A stretch of 57,501 nt of DNA from NCBI GenBank assembly GCA_964632795.1, contig CAZWEZ010000007.1, forward strand, positions 1 to 57,501, given 5' to 3'. The notes beneath the pieces are model-generated. The model had not been told where the DNA came from and made no database searches. It worked only from the letters and a program-made list of their open reading frames with translations. Numbering within the stretch: position 1 is the stretch's first letter; every line of letters begins with the position of its first letter. The DNA comes from CAZWEZ01 sp964632795. GTDB lineage: Bacteria; Pseudomonadota; Alphaproteobacteria; Rhodospirillales; 2-02-FULL-58-16. Positions 27,877 to 37,400 of the stretch are shown here, piece after piece. A program made the position numbers and the translations under genes.

Positions 27877-28691
27877 GAATATTGCTCCCGGCGGCGGTTG
27901 TAGAGTTGCAGGATGGTCGCCGCGGTTTCCTCGATCGACTTGCCGGTGACGTTGATCACCGGCCAGTTGTGCTTGGCGAACAGACGCCGGGCGCCGTTGA
28001 TCTCGTTGGAGACCGTTTCGAGATCGATATAGTCCGTTTCCTCGTCCTGCTTGAGCATTTTCAGCCGGCTCCGGCGGATCTGGATCAGCCGTTTGGGGTC
28101 CTTGGTCAGGCCGACGATAAGCGGATTGTTGGTCTCGGTCACCTCCGTGGGCAACGGGCAGCCGGGAACGATGGGGACGTTGGCGGCCTTGATCCCGCGG
28201 TTGGCCAGGTAGATGCAAGTCGGCGTCTTGGAAGTCCGCGAAACGCCGAGGACGATCACGTCGGCCTGTTCCAGGCTCCTCACGGATTGCCCGTCGTCGT
28301 GGCTGAGCACGAACTGCATGGCCTCGATTCGGTTGAAGTATTCGGCGTTGATGGCATGCTGGCGGCCAGGCTTGGGGTGACTCTCGACGCCCAGATACCG
28401 GCCTATGGCATTGACCAACGGATCGAGGACGGCCAGACACGGCGATTCGAGTCGCCGGCAACCTTCCATCAGAGCCTCGCTCAACCCGGAATCGACCAGG
28501 GTGAAAAGAACGAAGCCTGGATTCTTCTCGATGCCGGCGATGATTTCCTCGATCTGGCCCCGGTTGCGGACCATGCTCCATACATGCTCGGTGGCCTGGA
28601 TATCGTCGAAATATCCCAGACAGGCCCGACCCATGGTATTCGCCGTCTCGCCGGTGGAATCGGAAACCAAGTGCAGATGAAACGTCTTCAT
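27873..28691 (-). CDS. ppsR: Pyruvate,phosphate dikinase/PEP synthase regulatory protein (DUF299)
   Basis: 272 residues; bifunctional ADP-dependent kinase and phosphorylase that switches PpsA or PPDK off and on. The N-terminus FHLHLVSDSTGETANTMGRA and the P-loop-like VLGVSRTSKTPTCIYLANRG are diagnostic. This is the homologue of Rickettsia RP001, the gene next to the chromosomal origin. It runs away from the origin gap and is the first gene of the minus-strand group ppsR-maf-aroE-coaE-dnaQ. Confidence 0.95.
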   Translation of the reverse strand: MKTFHLHLVSDSTGETANTMGRACLGYFDDIQATEHVWSMVRNRGQIEEIIAGIEKNPGFVLFTLVDSGLSEALMEGCRRLESPCLAVLDPLVNAIGRYLGVESHPKPGRQHAINAEYFNRIEAMQFVLSHDDGQSVRSLEQADVIVLGVSRTSKTPTCIYLANRGIKAANVPIVPGCPLPTEVTETNNPLIVGLTKDPKRLIQIRRSRLKMLKQDEETDYIDLETVSNEINGARRLFAKHNWPVINVTGKSIEETAATILQLYNRRREQYS

Positions 28692-29110
28692 GACATGTTC
28701 ATATCCTTGGATCCTATGGATAAATCAGGGAAAAAGCCGCTCCAAGGAGTTTACTTTCAGTCAGTCCCGAAACGTCCGTGGTTCATACATCCGATGTTCC
28801 CGTGCGAATAACATTATACATGTTTACGCAAAGCCTGGACAAATACGATCGAAAACAAAATTTTCCCCGGGTTCCCCGTTTTTGGACAATACTGGAAAGA
28901 AAGCGTATTTTCTTGTAATCGTCCCGGCGCCAACAGCTTTCCCACATCTCCAATGCCTTGGAAGGACGGCTCCTGGTTTATCTCCACCCGGTCTATGGAT
29001 AACCGACAATCCCCACCTTTCACCGCACTACAACAACAACTAAATTACTTATATAAAAATATGTTTTTTAAGATGAACGGGACAATATTGCGGATAAGTT
29101 TCGAGGGACG
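28692..29110. other. oriC: Putative chromosomal replication origin (oriC)
   Basis: This 419-bp gene-free gap separates ppsR (DUF299) from hemE, the same neighbours that flank the origin in Caulobacter and Rickettsia. DnaA-box-like 9-mers lie on the minus strand: TTATCCATA at 28715-28723 and 28994-29002, and TTATCCGCA at 29089-29097, each one mismatch from TTATCCACA. A weaker TTTCCCACA occurs at 28938-28946 on the plus strand. A duplex-unwinding candidate is at about 29038-29076, where 28 of the 30 bases from 29041 to 29070 are A or T in a very GC-rich window. Divergent promoters for ppsR and hemE must also lie here. Origin function is inferred, not shown. Confidence 0.75.
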
Positions 29111-30163
29111 GTGCCGACGGCTATGACAAAACCCCTGCTCCGCGCCTTGAAGGGCGAGACTCTTTCGCGGCCGCCGTTCTGGTTCATGCGTCAAGCCGGC
29201 CGTTACCTTCCCGAGTACCGCAAGGTACGCCGGAAGTCGAAGGACTTCCTCGAGTTCTGCTATACTCCGGACCTGGCCATCGAGGTGACACTGCAACCGT
29301 TACGCCGCTATGGCATGGACGGGGCGATCCTGTTCAGCGACATCCTCGTCGTTCCCGATGCCTTGGGCCAAAAGGTGTCGTTCGTGGAAGGGCAGGGGCC
29401 GATCCTGGAAGCCATCCGTTCGCCATCCGACCTCGATGCCCTCGATATCGAAGGCGTCGACGAACATCTGGCACCGGTGTTCGAAATCATTCGCGGACTG
29501 AAGCAGGAAATTCCTCCCGATACGGCATTGATCGGATTCGCCGGGGCGCCATGGACGGTGGCCGTCTACATGGTCGAAGGCCGGGGCGGCACCGACTGGG
29601 GGCGGATCAGGAACTGGGCCTATCGAGCGCCCGAGGAGTTCCAGAAACTGATCGACCTGGTCCTCGACGCGACCTCGCGCTACCTGTTGGAACAGATCAG
29701 GAACGGCGCGGAAGTCATTCAACTGTTCGATACCTGGGCCGGAATCCTCGGCGAATCCCAGTTCCGGAAGTGGGTCATCGAGCCGACCGCCGAAATCGTC
29801 CGTAGACTCAAGGCCGCGGCGCCGGACGTACCGGTGATCGGCTTTCCCCGCGGCGCCGGTGTCCTCTATCTGGATTACATCACCCAAACCGGCATCGACG
29901 GCATCGGAGTGGACAGCACCGTTCCCTCGGCGTGGATGGCGGAGTACCTGCAGGGACGGTGTACGGTGCAGGGGAACCTGGACAACCAGGCACTGGTCGC
30001 CGGGTCTCCGGCGCTGGAACGGGAAACCACGCGGATCCTCGAGACGCTGTCCGGGGGACCGTTCATTTTCAACCTGGGTCACGGCATCCTTCCCGAGACG
30101 CCGCCCGAACATGTCGCCCGCCTATCGGAAATGATCCGGGGTTGGTCGGGCCCGGAACGATAG
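29111..30163 (+). CDS. hemE: Uroporphyrinogen III decarboxylase
   Basis: 350 residues; converts uroporphyrinogen III to coproporphyrinogen III in heme synthesis. The signature RPPFWFMRQAGRYLPEYR near residue 20 holds the substrate-binding arginines, and FDTWAGILG and GFPRGAGVLY are further conserved pieces. GTG 29111 is preferred because GAGGG is 5-8 bp upstream; the ATG at 29123 is too far from it. It is the first gene to the right of the origin, co-directional with hemH and hemJ. Confidence 0.97.
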   Translation: MPTAMTKPLLRALKGETLSRPPFWFMRQAGRYLPEYRKVRRKSKDFLEFCYTPDLAIEVTLQPLRRYGMDGAILFSDILVVPDALGQKVSFVEGQGPILEAIRSPSDLDALDIEGVDEHLAPVFEIIRGLKQEIPPDTALIGFAGAPWTVAVYMVEGRGGTDWGRIRNWAYRAPEEFQKLIDLVLDATSRYLLEQIRNGAEVIQLFDTWAGILGESQFRKWVIEPTAEIVRRLKAAAPDVPVIGFPRGAGVLYLDYITQTGIDGIGVDSTVPSAWMAEYLQGRCTVQGNLDNQALVAGSPALERETTRILETLSGGPFIFNLGHGILPETPPEHVARLSEMIRGWSGPER

Positions 30164-30164
30164 G

Positions 30165-31211
30165 ATGTCGAAGCTGGCGGTGGTCCTGTTCAACCTCGGA
30201 GGCCCGGACCGTCTCGAGTCCATGGAGCCTTTCCTTTTCAACCTGTTCCGCGATCCCGCCATCATCGGCGCCCCGAACCCCGTGCGATGGATTCTCGCCA
30301 AGTGGATGTCCCGGCGGAGAGCGCCGATCGCCAGGGAGATCTACGCCAGGATAGATGGTCGCTCGCCCCTCCTCGAGCTGACCCGCGACCAGGCAGCGGC
30401 CCTCGAGGAACGACTCGGCAGCCAGGACCAGGCGAAGGTCTTTGTCGCCATGCGCTATTGGCATCCGATGAGCGACGAGACGGCGGCCGAGGTGGCCGCC
30501 TTCGACCCCGACGAGATCATCCTGCTGCCGCTCTATCCCCAGTTCTCGACCACCACTACCGGCTCTTCGCTGAAGGATTGGAAACGGGCGGCGGCGGCGG
30601 CCGGGTTGACGGCGCCGACGCGGGCGGTGTGCTGCTACCCCGTGGAGCCCGGTTTTGTCGGTTCCATGGCCGAGCTGGTCCGCGAAGGCATCGAACGGAT
30701 CTCCGCCGCCGGACCCCCGAGGGTCCTGTTCTCGGCCCACGGCCTGCCCAGGCGGGTGATCGAGCGGGGCGATCCTTATGCATGGCAGGCGGAGAAAACG
30801 GCCCGGGCGATCGCCGACTCGCTGAAACAACCCGATCTCGATTGGGTGCTGTGCTATCAAAGTCGGGTCGGACCCATGGAATGGATCGGACCGTCGATCG
30901 AGGATGAGCTCAAACGGGCGGCCGGCGACCGCAAGCCGGTAGTGGTGGCGCCCATCGCCTTCGTTTCCGAACACTCGGAAACCCTGGTCGAACTGGACAT
31001 CAAGTACCGGGACATGGCCCAACGGTTGGGGGTGCCGGACTTCGTCCGGGTGCCGACGGTGGGGACCATGGAGCGGTTCGTCGCCGGCCTGGCCGGTCTG
31101 GTGGGGAAGGCGCGGGCGGCGGCGGGCGACCTTTACGCGGATGGCGGCGGCCGGCCCTGCCCGGCGGTCGTTGGAGGATGCCCCAACCGAGGCGTCCACG
31201 AACCGGGATAG
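30165..31211 (+). CDS. hemH: Ferrochelatase
   Basis: 348 residues; inserts ferrous iron into protoporphyrin IX. Family motifs are VVLFNLGGPD at the start, LFSAHGLPRRVIERGDPY with the catalytic His, and FVSEHSETLVELDI with the conserved Glu. The C-terminal tail adds PCPAVVGGCPN. Some alphaproteobacterial ferrochelatases carry a [2Fe-2S] cluster using C-terminal cysteines. Only two are visible here, plus internal CC, so cluster binding is uncertain. It begins 1 bp after the hemE stop. Confidence 0.96.
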   Translation: MSKLAVVLFNLGGPDRLESMEPFLFNLFRDPAIIGAPNPVRWILAKWMSRRRAPIAREIYARIDGRSPLLELTRDQAAALEERLGSQDQAKVFVAMRYWHPMSDETAAEVAAFDPDEIILLPLYPQFSTTTTGSSLKDWKRAAAAAGLTAPTRAVCCYPVEPGFVGSMAELVREGIERISAAGPPRVLFSAHGLPRRVIERGDPYAWQAEKTARAIADSLKQPDLDWVLCYQSRVGPMEWIGPSIEDELKRAAGDRKPVVVAPIAFVSEHSETLVELDIKYRDMAQRLGVPDFVRVPTVGTMERFVAGLAGLVGKARAAAGDLYADGGGRPCPAVVGGCPNRGVHEPG

Positions 31212-31217
31212 AATCGG

Positions 31218-31667
31218 ATGTTGGAACTGTCGGCGACCACCTATGCCTGGATGAAGGCGCTGCACATCATCTTCGCCATCGCCTGGTTGGCCGGGCTCTT
31301 CTACCTGCCCCGGCTCTACGTCTATCACACCCAGGTGGCGACGGGCTCGGAGGCCTCGGAGACCTTCAAGGTAATGGAGCGCAAGCTGCTCGGGATGATC
31401 ATGCACCCGGCAATGGTGGCGACCCTGCTGTTCGGCGGGGTAATGATGCTGGAGATGGGCGCGGATGCCTGGAGCGAGGGCTGGCTGCTCCTCAAGCTGG
31501 CCTGTCTGGCCGGCCTGGTGGCGGTCCATGTGCTGCTGACCCGGTGGCAGGGGGACTTCGCCGAGGACCGCAACGTCCACTCCGAGCGGTTCTACCGGAT
31601 CGTCAACGAGGCGCCGACGGTGCTGATGATCGCGATTGTGATCCTGGCGGTATTCAGGCCGGCGTGA
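31218..31667 (+). CDS. hemJ: Protoporphyrinogen IX oxidase HemJ
   Basis: 149 residues with four hydrophobic segments (TTYAWMKALHIIFAIAWLAG, MHPAMVATLLFGGVMML, LLKLACLAGLVAVHVLL, and a C-terminal one). The conserved His in WMKALHIIF and the LPRLYVYH segment are HemJ features. HemJ oxidises protoporphyrinogen IX just before ferrochelatase. It replaces HemG/HemY in many alphaproteobacteria and cyanobacteria. It starts 6 bp after hemH, completing a hemE-hemH-hemJ operon. Confidence 0.94.
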   Translation: MLELSATTYAWMKALHIIFAIAWLAGLFYLPRLYVYHTQVATGSEASETFKVMERKLLGMIMHPAMVATLLFGGVMMLEMGADAWSEGWLLLKLACLAGLVAVHVLLTRWQGDFAEDRNVHSERFYRIVNEAPTVLMIAIVILAVFRPA

Positions 31668-31706
31668 AAGAGTTCGGCTTTCGTCGGAGCGGCGTGAATT
31701 CTTCAT

Positions 31707-31735
31707 TTGACTTGTCCCGGGGGTTTGGTTAATCC
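31707..31735 (+). promoter_or_regulatory. Candidate rho promoter
   Basis: TTGACT (31707-31712) and TAATCC (31730-31735) are separated by exactly 17 bp in the 248-bp gap before rho. This leaves an untranslated leader of about 170 bases, which would suit the known autoregulation of rho by early termination. The -10 element is imperfect, so this is only a candidate. Confidence 0.4.
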
Positions 31736-31915
31736 TGATAGCCCCGACGGCCCCGACGAAAACGATTCTCCACGTTTTTCACCAATTCGAACCCGCCAAA
31801 CGGGCGCACCGCCTAGTTTTTCAATTTGCTCGGAGTGGAGAAAGCGGCAACGACCGCGGCTCCGTTCCGGTGTCATCCGATCCCTTTCCCGTTCTCCTGG
31901 ACAGAAGAGTCGAAG

Positions 31916-33172
<1,257 letters not shown>

Positions 33173-33198
33173 TACCGACTTTCCCCGCCGCTTCCCGC

Positions 33199-34176
33199 TC
33201 AGGGCAGCAACACCGTCGAGCCGGTGGTCTTGCGGGCTTCCAGGTCGCGGTGGGCCTGGGCGGCGTCGGCCAGCGGATAGGTCTGGTTGACGGAGATCCT
33301 GACTTGGCCGCCCAGCACCACCTGGAACAGTTCGTTGGCGCTGGCCACCATGTCCTGGCGCTTGGCGTTATACGTCATCAGGGTGGGCCGGGTCAGGAAC
33401 AGCGAGCCCTTGGTGGCCAGGATCCCCGGCTCGAACGCCGCCACCGGCCCCGAGGCATTGCCGAAGCTGACCATCATGCCGAGCGGCCTGAGGCAGTCCA
33501 GCGAGCCCTCGAAGGTCTCCTTGCCGATCGAATCGTAGACCACGGCGACACCCGCGCCGCCGGTGATCTCGCGCACCCGCTCGGTGAAGTTCTGGCGCGT
33601 ATATATGATGGCGTGGTCGCAGCCGCTGGCGGCGGCGATCTCGGCCTTGTCATCGCTGCCCACCGTGCCGATGACGGTGGCTCCCAGATGCTTGGCCCAC
33701 TGGCAGAGGATCAGGCCGACCCCGCCGGCCGCGGCGTGGACCAGGATCGTATCGCCGTCCTGGACCCGGTAGGTGCGTCGGATCAGGTACTGGACCGTCA
33801 TCCCCTGGAGCATCATCGCCGCCCCCTGGCGGTCGCCGATGCCGTCGGGCAGGGCGACCACGGCGGCGGCCGGGATCAACCGCTGCTCGGCATAGGCGCC
33901 CATCGGCGGCGAGGCGTAGGCGATCCGCTGTCCCTCCTTCAATTCGCCGACCCCGGGACCCGTTTCCTCGACCACCCCGGCCGCCTCGAGTCCGATCACG
34001 GCCGGCAGCCCGGCCACCGGGTACAACCCGGTCCGATGGTAGACGTCGATGTAGTTGAGGCCGACCGCGGTATGGCGGATGCGGATCTCGCCCTCGCCGG
34101 GGGCGCCGACCTCGACGTCGTCCCAGCTCAGTTTTTCCGGCCCGCCGGTCTCGTGGATGCGAATGGCTTTGGTCAT
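33199..34176 (-). CDS. NADPH:quinone oxidoreductase (zeta-crystallin type)
   Basis: 325 residues from ATG 34176 with AGGGAGGAA upstream. A medium-chain dehydrogenase/reductase of the QOR type, without zinc ligands: GroES-like N-terminal half (VGLNYIDVYHRTGLYP) and Rossmann half (LVHAAAGGVGLILCQWAKHL). It probably reduces quinones or other electrophiles with NADPH. Its start overlaps the ogt stop as ATGA. It is convergent with rho, 26 bp apart. Confidence 0.93.
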   Translation of the reverse strand: MTKAIRIHETGGPEKLSWDDVEVGAPGEGEIRIRHTAVGLNYIDVYHRTGLYPVAGLPAVIGLEAAGVVEETGPGVGELKEGQRIAYASPPMGAYAEQRLIPAAAVVALPDGIGDRQGAAMMLQGMTVQYLIRRTYRVQDGDTILVHAAAGGVGLILCQWAKHLGATVIGTVGSDDKAEIAAASGCDHAIIYTRQNFTERVREITGGAGVAVVYDSIGKETFEGSLDCLRPLGMMVSFGNASGPVAAFEPGILATKGSLFLTRPTLMTYNAKRQDMVASANELFQVVLGGQVRISVNQTYPLADAAQAHRDLEARKTTGSTVLLP

Positions 34177-34643
34177 GGTTCCTCCCTGGTGTTGGTTTCC
34201 CCGGCGCCTTCCAGGCGCAGCAGGGCTCGTTTGGTGATCACCCCCTCGCCGCCGGAATAGCCGGTCATGCGCCCGCCGGCGCCGACCACCCGGTGGCAGG
34301 GGATGATGATGGCGATAGGGTTGCGGCCGCAGGCGCCGCCGACCGCCCTGGGGGCGCTGCCCAGGTCGCGGGCCAACTCGCCGTAGGTCCTGACGGCGCC
34401 GTAGGGGATGTCGCCCATCAGCGCCCACACGGAGCGCTGGAAGGGCGTCCCGGCCGGCTCGAGGGGCAAGTCGAAGGCCCGCAGGCGGCCGGCGAAATAG
34501 GCCTCGAGCTGACGGACGGCCTCGCCCAGAAGAGGCGTCGCCGTCGGTTGCGGCGGGCGCCCCCAGTCGAGGGCGACCACCGCCCGGGCGTCCTCGAACA
34601 CGGTCAGCGGCCCGAGCGGGGTGTTGAGGCACACATAAACCAT
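34173..34643 (-). CDS. ogt: Methylated-DNA--protein cysteine methyltransferase
   Basis: 156 residues. Suicide repair of O6-methylguanine and O4-methylthymine by transfer to the active-site Cys in IIIPCHRVVGAGG. The wing/HTH region TPFQRSVWALMGDIPYGAVR precedes it. A short, Ada-type regulatory N-terminal domain is absent, so Ogt rather than Ada. It overlaps the quinone reductase by 4 bp, suggesting a coupled stress-response pair. Confidence 0.94.
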   Translation of the reverse strand: MVYVCLNTPLGPLTVFEDARAVVALDWGRPPQPTATPLLGEAVRQLEAYFAGRLRAFDLPLEPAGTPFQRSVWALMGDIPYGAVRTYGELARDLGSAPRAVGGACGRNPIAIIIPCHRVVGAGGRMTGYSGGEGVITKRALLRLEGAGETNTREEP

Positions 34644-34652
34644 GCCCGCAGT

Positions 34653-36659
34653 CTACAGGAGGGACAGCTGTCGCCTCAAGACATCGCCGTCGGTGATCGG
34701 CGCCCGGCACTCGGTGCCCAGGCACAAATAAGCGGTGGGGCGGCCGTCGACCAATCCCTTGCCGGCGGCCGGGTGACCCTCGGGCAACGCCTCGCCGGGG
34801 GCGAGCCGGCTGACCACCCGGGCCGGCGGGGCGGCGTCGAAGACGGTGCGTGACAGGGCGCCGTCGGGGTCGCCGATGATCACCACCTGGAGCGCCCGCT
34901 CGAGGAGTTCGTACCCGTTGAGCAGGGTCGGCAGGCCGACCAGGCCCTCCGGCGAATCGCCGGCCAGCGCCCGCACCGTCTCGGCGGCGCGTCGGCGGTA
35001 GGCGGCGTCGCCGGTCAGGTGGTAGAGGCGGGCCAGGACCTCGACCATGAGCCCGTTGCCCGAGGGAGTCGCGGTGTCGGCGGCGGTCTTGGAACGGGCG
35101 ATCACGTCGTCGGTGTCGTCGGCGCCGAGGAAATAGCCGCCGGCCTCGTCGTCCCGGTAGTGGCCCTCGACGACCTCGACCCAGGACAGGGCCTGGTCCA
35201 AATAAGCGCGGTCCGCCGTCACCTCGAACAGGACCAACGCCGCGCGAGCCATGTTGGCGTAATCGTCGAGCACCGCCGGATGGCGAGCCTGTCCGGCGCA
35301 CCAGGAATGGCGCAGGCGGCCGTCGACGGTCATCTCGTCAACCACGAAGGAGAAGGCGGCAGCGGCCGCCGTCAGCCACTCGGGGCGCTCGAAGACGGTG
35401 CCGGCGGCGGCCAGGGCGGCGATCATCATGCCGTTCCAGTCGGCCAGCACCTTGTCGTCGCGCCCGGGCGGCACCCGGGTCCGGCGGACCTCCAGCAGCT
35501 TCCGGCGGCTCTCGGCGAGCCGGGTCGGGTCGCTGTCGGCCTCGGGGACGGCGGAGCGGTTGAGGATGTTCCGGCCTTCCCAGTTGCCGCCGGGGGTGAC
35601 GTCGTAGGCCCGTTTGAAGGCCGCCGACTCGGCGCCCAGCACGGCGTCGATCTCCTCGGCGCTCCACACGTAGTACTTTCCCTCGACGCCCTCGCTGTCG
35701 GCGTCCAGGGCGCTGGCGAAGGCGCCGCCGGGGCCGACCTTCATCTCGCCCAGGACCCACTCGATGGTCTCTTCGACGCGGGCTCGATAGAGCGGGTTGC
35801 GGGTCTCCCGCCACACCTCGCTCAGCAGTTCGACCAGCAGGGCGTTGTCGTAAAGCATCTTCTCGAAATGGGGGACCAGCCATTCGGCGTCGGTCGAATA
35901 GCGGGCGAAGCCGCCGCCCAGGTGGTCGTAGATGCCGCCCCGGCACATCCCGTCGAGGGTCTTGAGGACGGCATCGCCGAAGGCCGGCGAGCCGTTGCGC
36001 CGATGGGCCCGCCACAGGAACCCGAACAGGGTCGGCTGAGGAAACTTGGGAGCGCCGACGGTGCCGCCGCGGAGGAGATCGACCCGTTGCAAGACCAGCC
36101 CGGCGGCCGGGTCGAGGTGCTCCATGGTCAACTCCCCGGCCACCGCCGGACGGGCCAGCCGGGCCATCGCCTGGCGCAGCATGGCGGCGTTGCGGGTCAC
36201 CTCCTCGAGGCGGCTGCGGTAGGTCTCGTCGATGGCGCGCAGCACCTCGGTGAAGGCCGGGCGGCCGAAACCGGCGGCGGACGGGAAATAGGTGCCGCCC
36301 CAGAACGGTTCCCCCTCGGGGGTCAGGAACATGGTCAGCGGCCAACCCCCGGACTCGCCCAGAAGGTTGAGCGCCACCTGGTAGATGGCGTCCAGGTCGG
36401 GCCGCTCCTCACGGTCGACCTTGATGTTGACGAACAGCTCGTTCATCACCCCGGCGGTGGTCTCGTCCTCGAAGCTCTCGTGGGCCATGACGTGACACCA
36501 GTGGCAGGCGGCATAGCCGATCGACAGCAGGATCGGCTTGTTCTCGGCCTTGGCCCGGGCCAGGGTGCGGGAGTTCCAGGGCTGCCAGTGGACGGGGTTG
36601 TCCTTGTGCTGGCGCAGGTAGGGGCTGGTCTCTTCGCCCAGCGTGTTGGCGGTGGTCAT
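34653..36659 (-). CDS. DUF255 thioredoxin-domain protein (YyaL/SSP411 family)
   Basis: 668 residues. The N-terminal thioredoxin-like domain starts SPYLRQHKDNPVHWQPWN and carries a CxxC-type site, AACHWCHVMAHESF, near residue 50. The rest is an (alpha/alpha)6-barrel resembling N-acylglucosamine 2-epimerase/cellobiose epimerases (GGIYDHLGGGFARYSTD, FASALDADSEGVEGKYY). The family is widespread from bacteria to humans (spermatogenesis-associated 20), with no firm biochemical role. It lies 9 bp upstream of ogt on the same strand. Confidence 0.92.
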   Translation of the reverse strand: MTTANTLGEETSPYLRQHKDNPVHWQPWNSRTLARAKAENKPILLSIGYAACHWCHVMAHESFEDETTAGVMNELFVNIKVDREERPDLDAIYQVALNLLGESGGWPLTMFLTPEGEPFWGGTYFPSAAGFGRPAFTEVLRAIDETYRSRLEEVTRNAAMLRQAMARLARPAVAGELTMEHLDPAAGLVLQRVDLLRGGTVGAPKFPQPTLFGFLWRAHRRNGSPAFGDAVLKTLDGMCRGGIYDHLGGGFARYSTDAEWLVPHFEKMLYDNALLVELLSEVWRETRNPLYRARVEETIEWVLGEMKVGPGGAFASALDADSEGVEGKYYVWSAEEIDAVLGAESAAFKRAYDVTPGGNWEGRNILNRSAVPEADSDPTRLAESRRKLLEVRRTRVPPGRDDKVLADWNGMMIAALAAAGTVFERPEWLTAAAAAFSFVVDEMTVDGRLRHSWCAGQARHPAVLDDYANMARAALVLFEVTADRAYLDQALSWVEVVEGHYRDDEAGGYFLGADDTDDVIARSKTAADTATPSGNGLMVEVLARLYHLTGDAAYRRRAAETVRALAGDSPEGLVGLPTLLNGYELLERALQVVIIGDPDGALSRTVFDAAPPARVVSRLAPGEALPEGHPAAGKGLVDGRPTAYLCLGTECRAPITDGDVLRRQLSLL

Positions 36660-36754
36660 GGGGCCGTGCCGATTCGTTGCGCGAGGGGTTCTCCTGGCTT
36701 ACTTTGGGTCGGCGAGGACGGGTTACAAATGAAATCCGCTGGAGGGATGGCGCG

Positions 36755-37009
36755 ATGAAGATCAAGTTCGATATTGATTGCACGCCCGAGGAAATCCGTG
36801 CCGCGCTCGGCCTGCCCGACGTCAAGCCGATGCAGGAAGTCCTGGTCGCCGAACTGGAAAGGCGCCTCAAGGAAGCCCTGGCCTCGATCGATCCCGAGAC
36901 CATGATCAAGACCTGGATGCCGGCCGGCATCCAGGGATTCGAGCAGATGCAAAAGGCGTTCTGGTCCCATCTCGGCGGCACCAAGGACGGCACCAACAAG
37001 GAGGATTGA
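36755..37009 (+). CDS. Small conserved protein (DUF6489-like)
   Basis: 84 residues from ATG 36755, with GGAGGGA upstream. The sequence MKIKFDIDCTPEEIRAALGL, then VLVAELERRLKEAL, then AFWSHLGG, is that of a short alpha-helical protein common next to ferredoxin genes in alphaproteobacteria. No catalytic or membrane feature is visible. It lies 5 bp upstream of the ferredoxin-like gene and is probably co-transcribed with it. Confidence 0.8.
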   Translation: MKIKFDIDCTPEEIRAALGLPDVKPMQEVLVAELERRLKEALASIDPETMIKTWMPAGIQGFEQMQKAFWSHLGGTKDGTNKED

Positions 37010-37014
37010 CCACT

Positions 37015-37356
37015 ATGAGCGAAGCTACCGCGGATCAGGCGCCCTATTACCGCTATCACGTCTTCTGTTGCACCCAGGAGCGGCCTCAGGACCACCCGCT
37101 CGGCTCGTGCGCCCGGCGCGGCGCCCGGGAAGGGTTGGAGCACCTGCATTCGCGGGTCAAGGAACTGGAACTGGATCGAGTCCGAATCAATAACGCCGGC
37201 TGCCTGGGCCGCTGCGAACAGGGACCGGCAGTCGTTGTTTATCCGGAAGGAATCTGGTACCGGTGCGCCGACCGCCAGGACGCGGAACGGATCCTGCAGG
37301 AGCACATCCTCGGTGGAAAACCGGTGACACCCTTGATGATGGGTCCGGACGAATAA
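37015..37356 (+). CDS. Thioredoxin-like [2Fe-2S] ferredoxin
   Basis: 113 residues. Cysteines at the expected spacing for thioredoxin-fold [2Fe-2S] ferredoxins are visible: VFCCTQERPQDHPLGSC and, about 30 residues on, NAGCLGRCEQGPAVVVYPEG. The latter is diagnostic of the (2Fe-2S) ferredoxin-like family. It probably carries electrons for an unidentified enzyme. Its position between a small helical protein and mnmE is a recurring arrangement, but no partner can be named. Confidence 0.9.
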   Translation: MSEATADQAPYYRYHVFCCTQERPQDHPLGSCARRGAREGLEHLHSRVKELELDRVRINNAGCLGRCEQGPAVVVYPEGIWYRCADRQDAERILQEHILGGKPVTPLMMGPDE

Positions 37357-37400
37357 TTGCTACTATATAATGTGTCTCTACATGTCATTGCAGGATAGAA

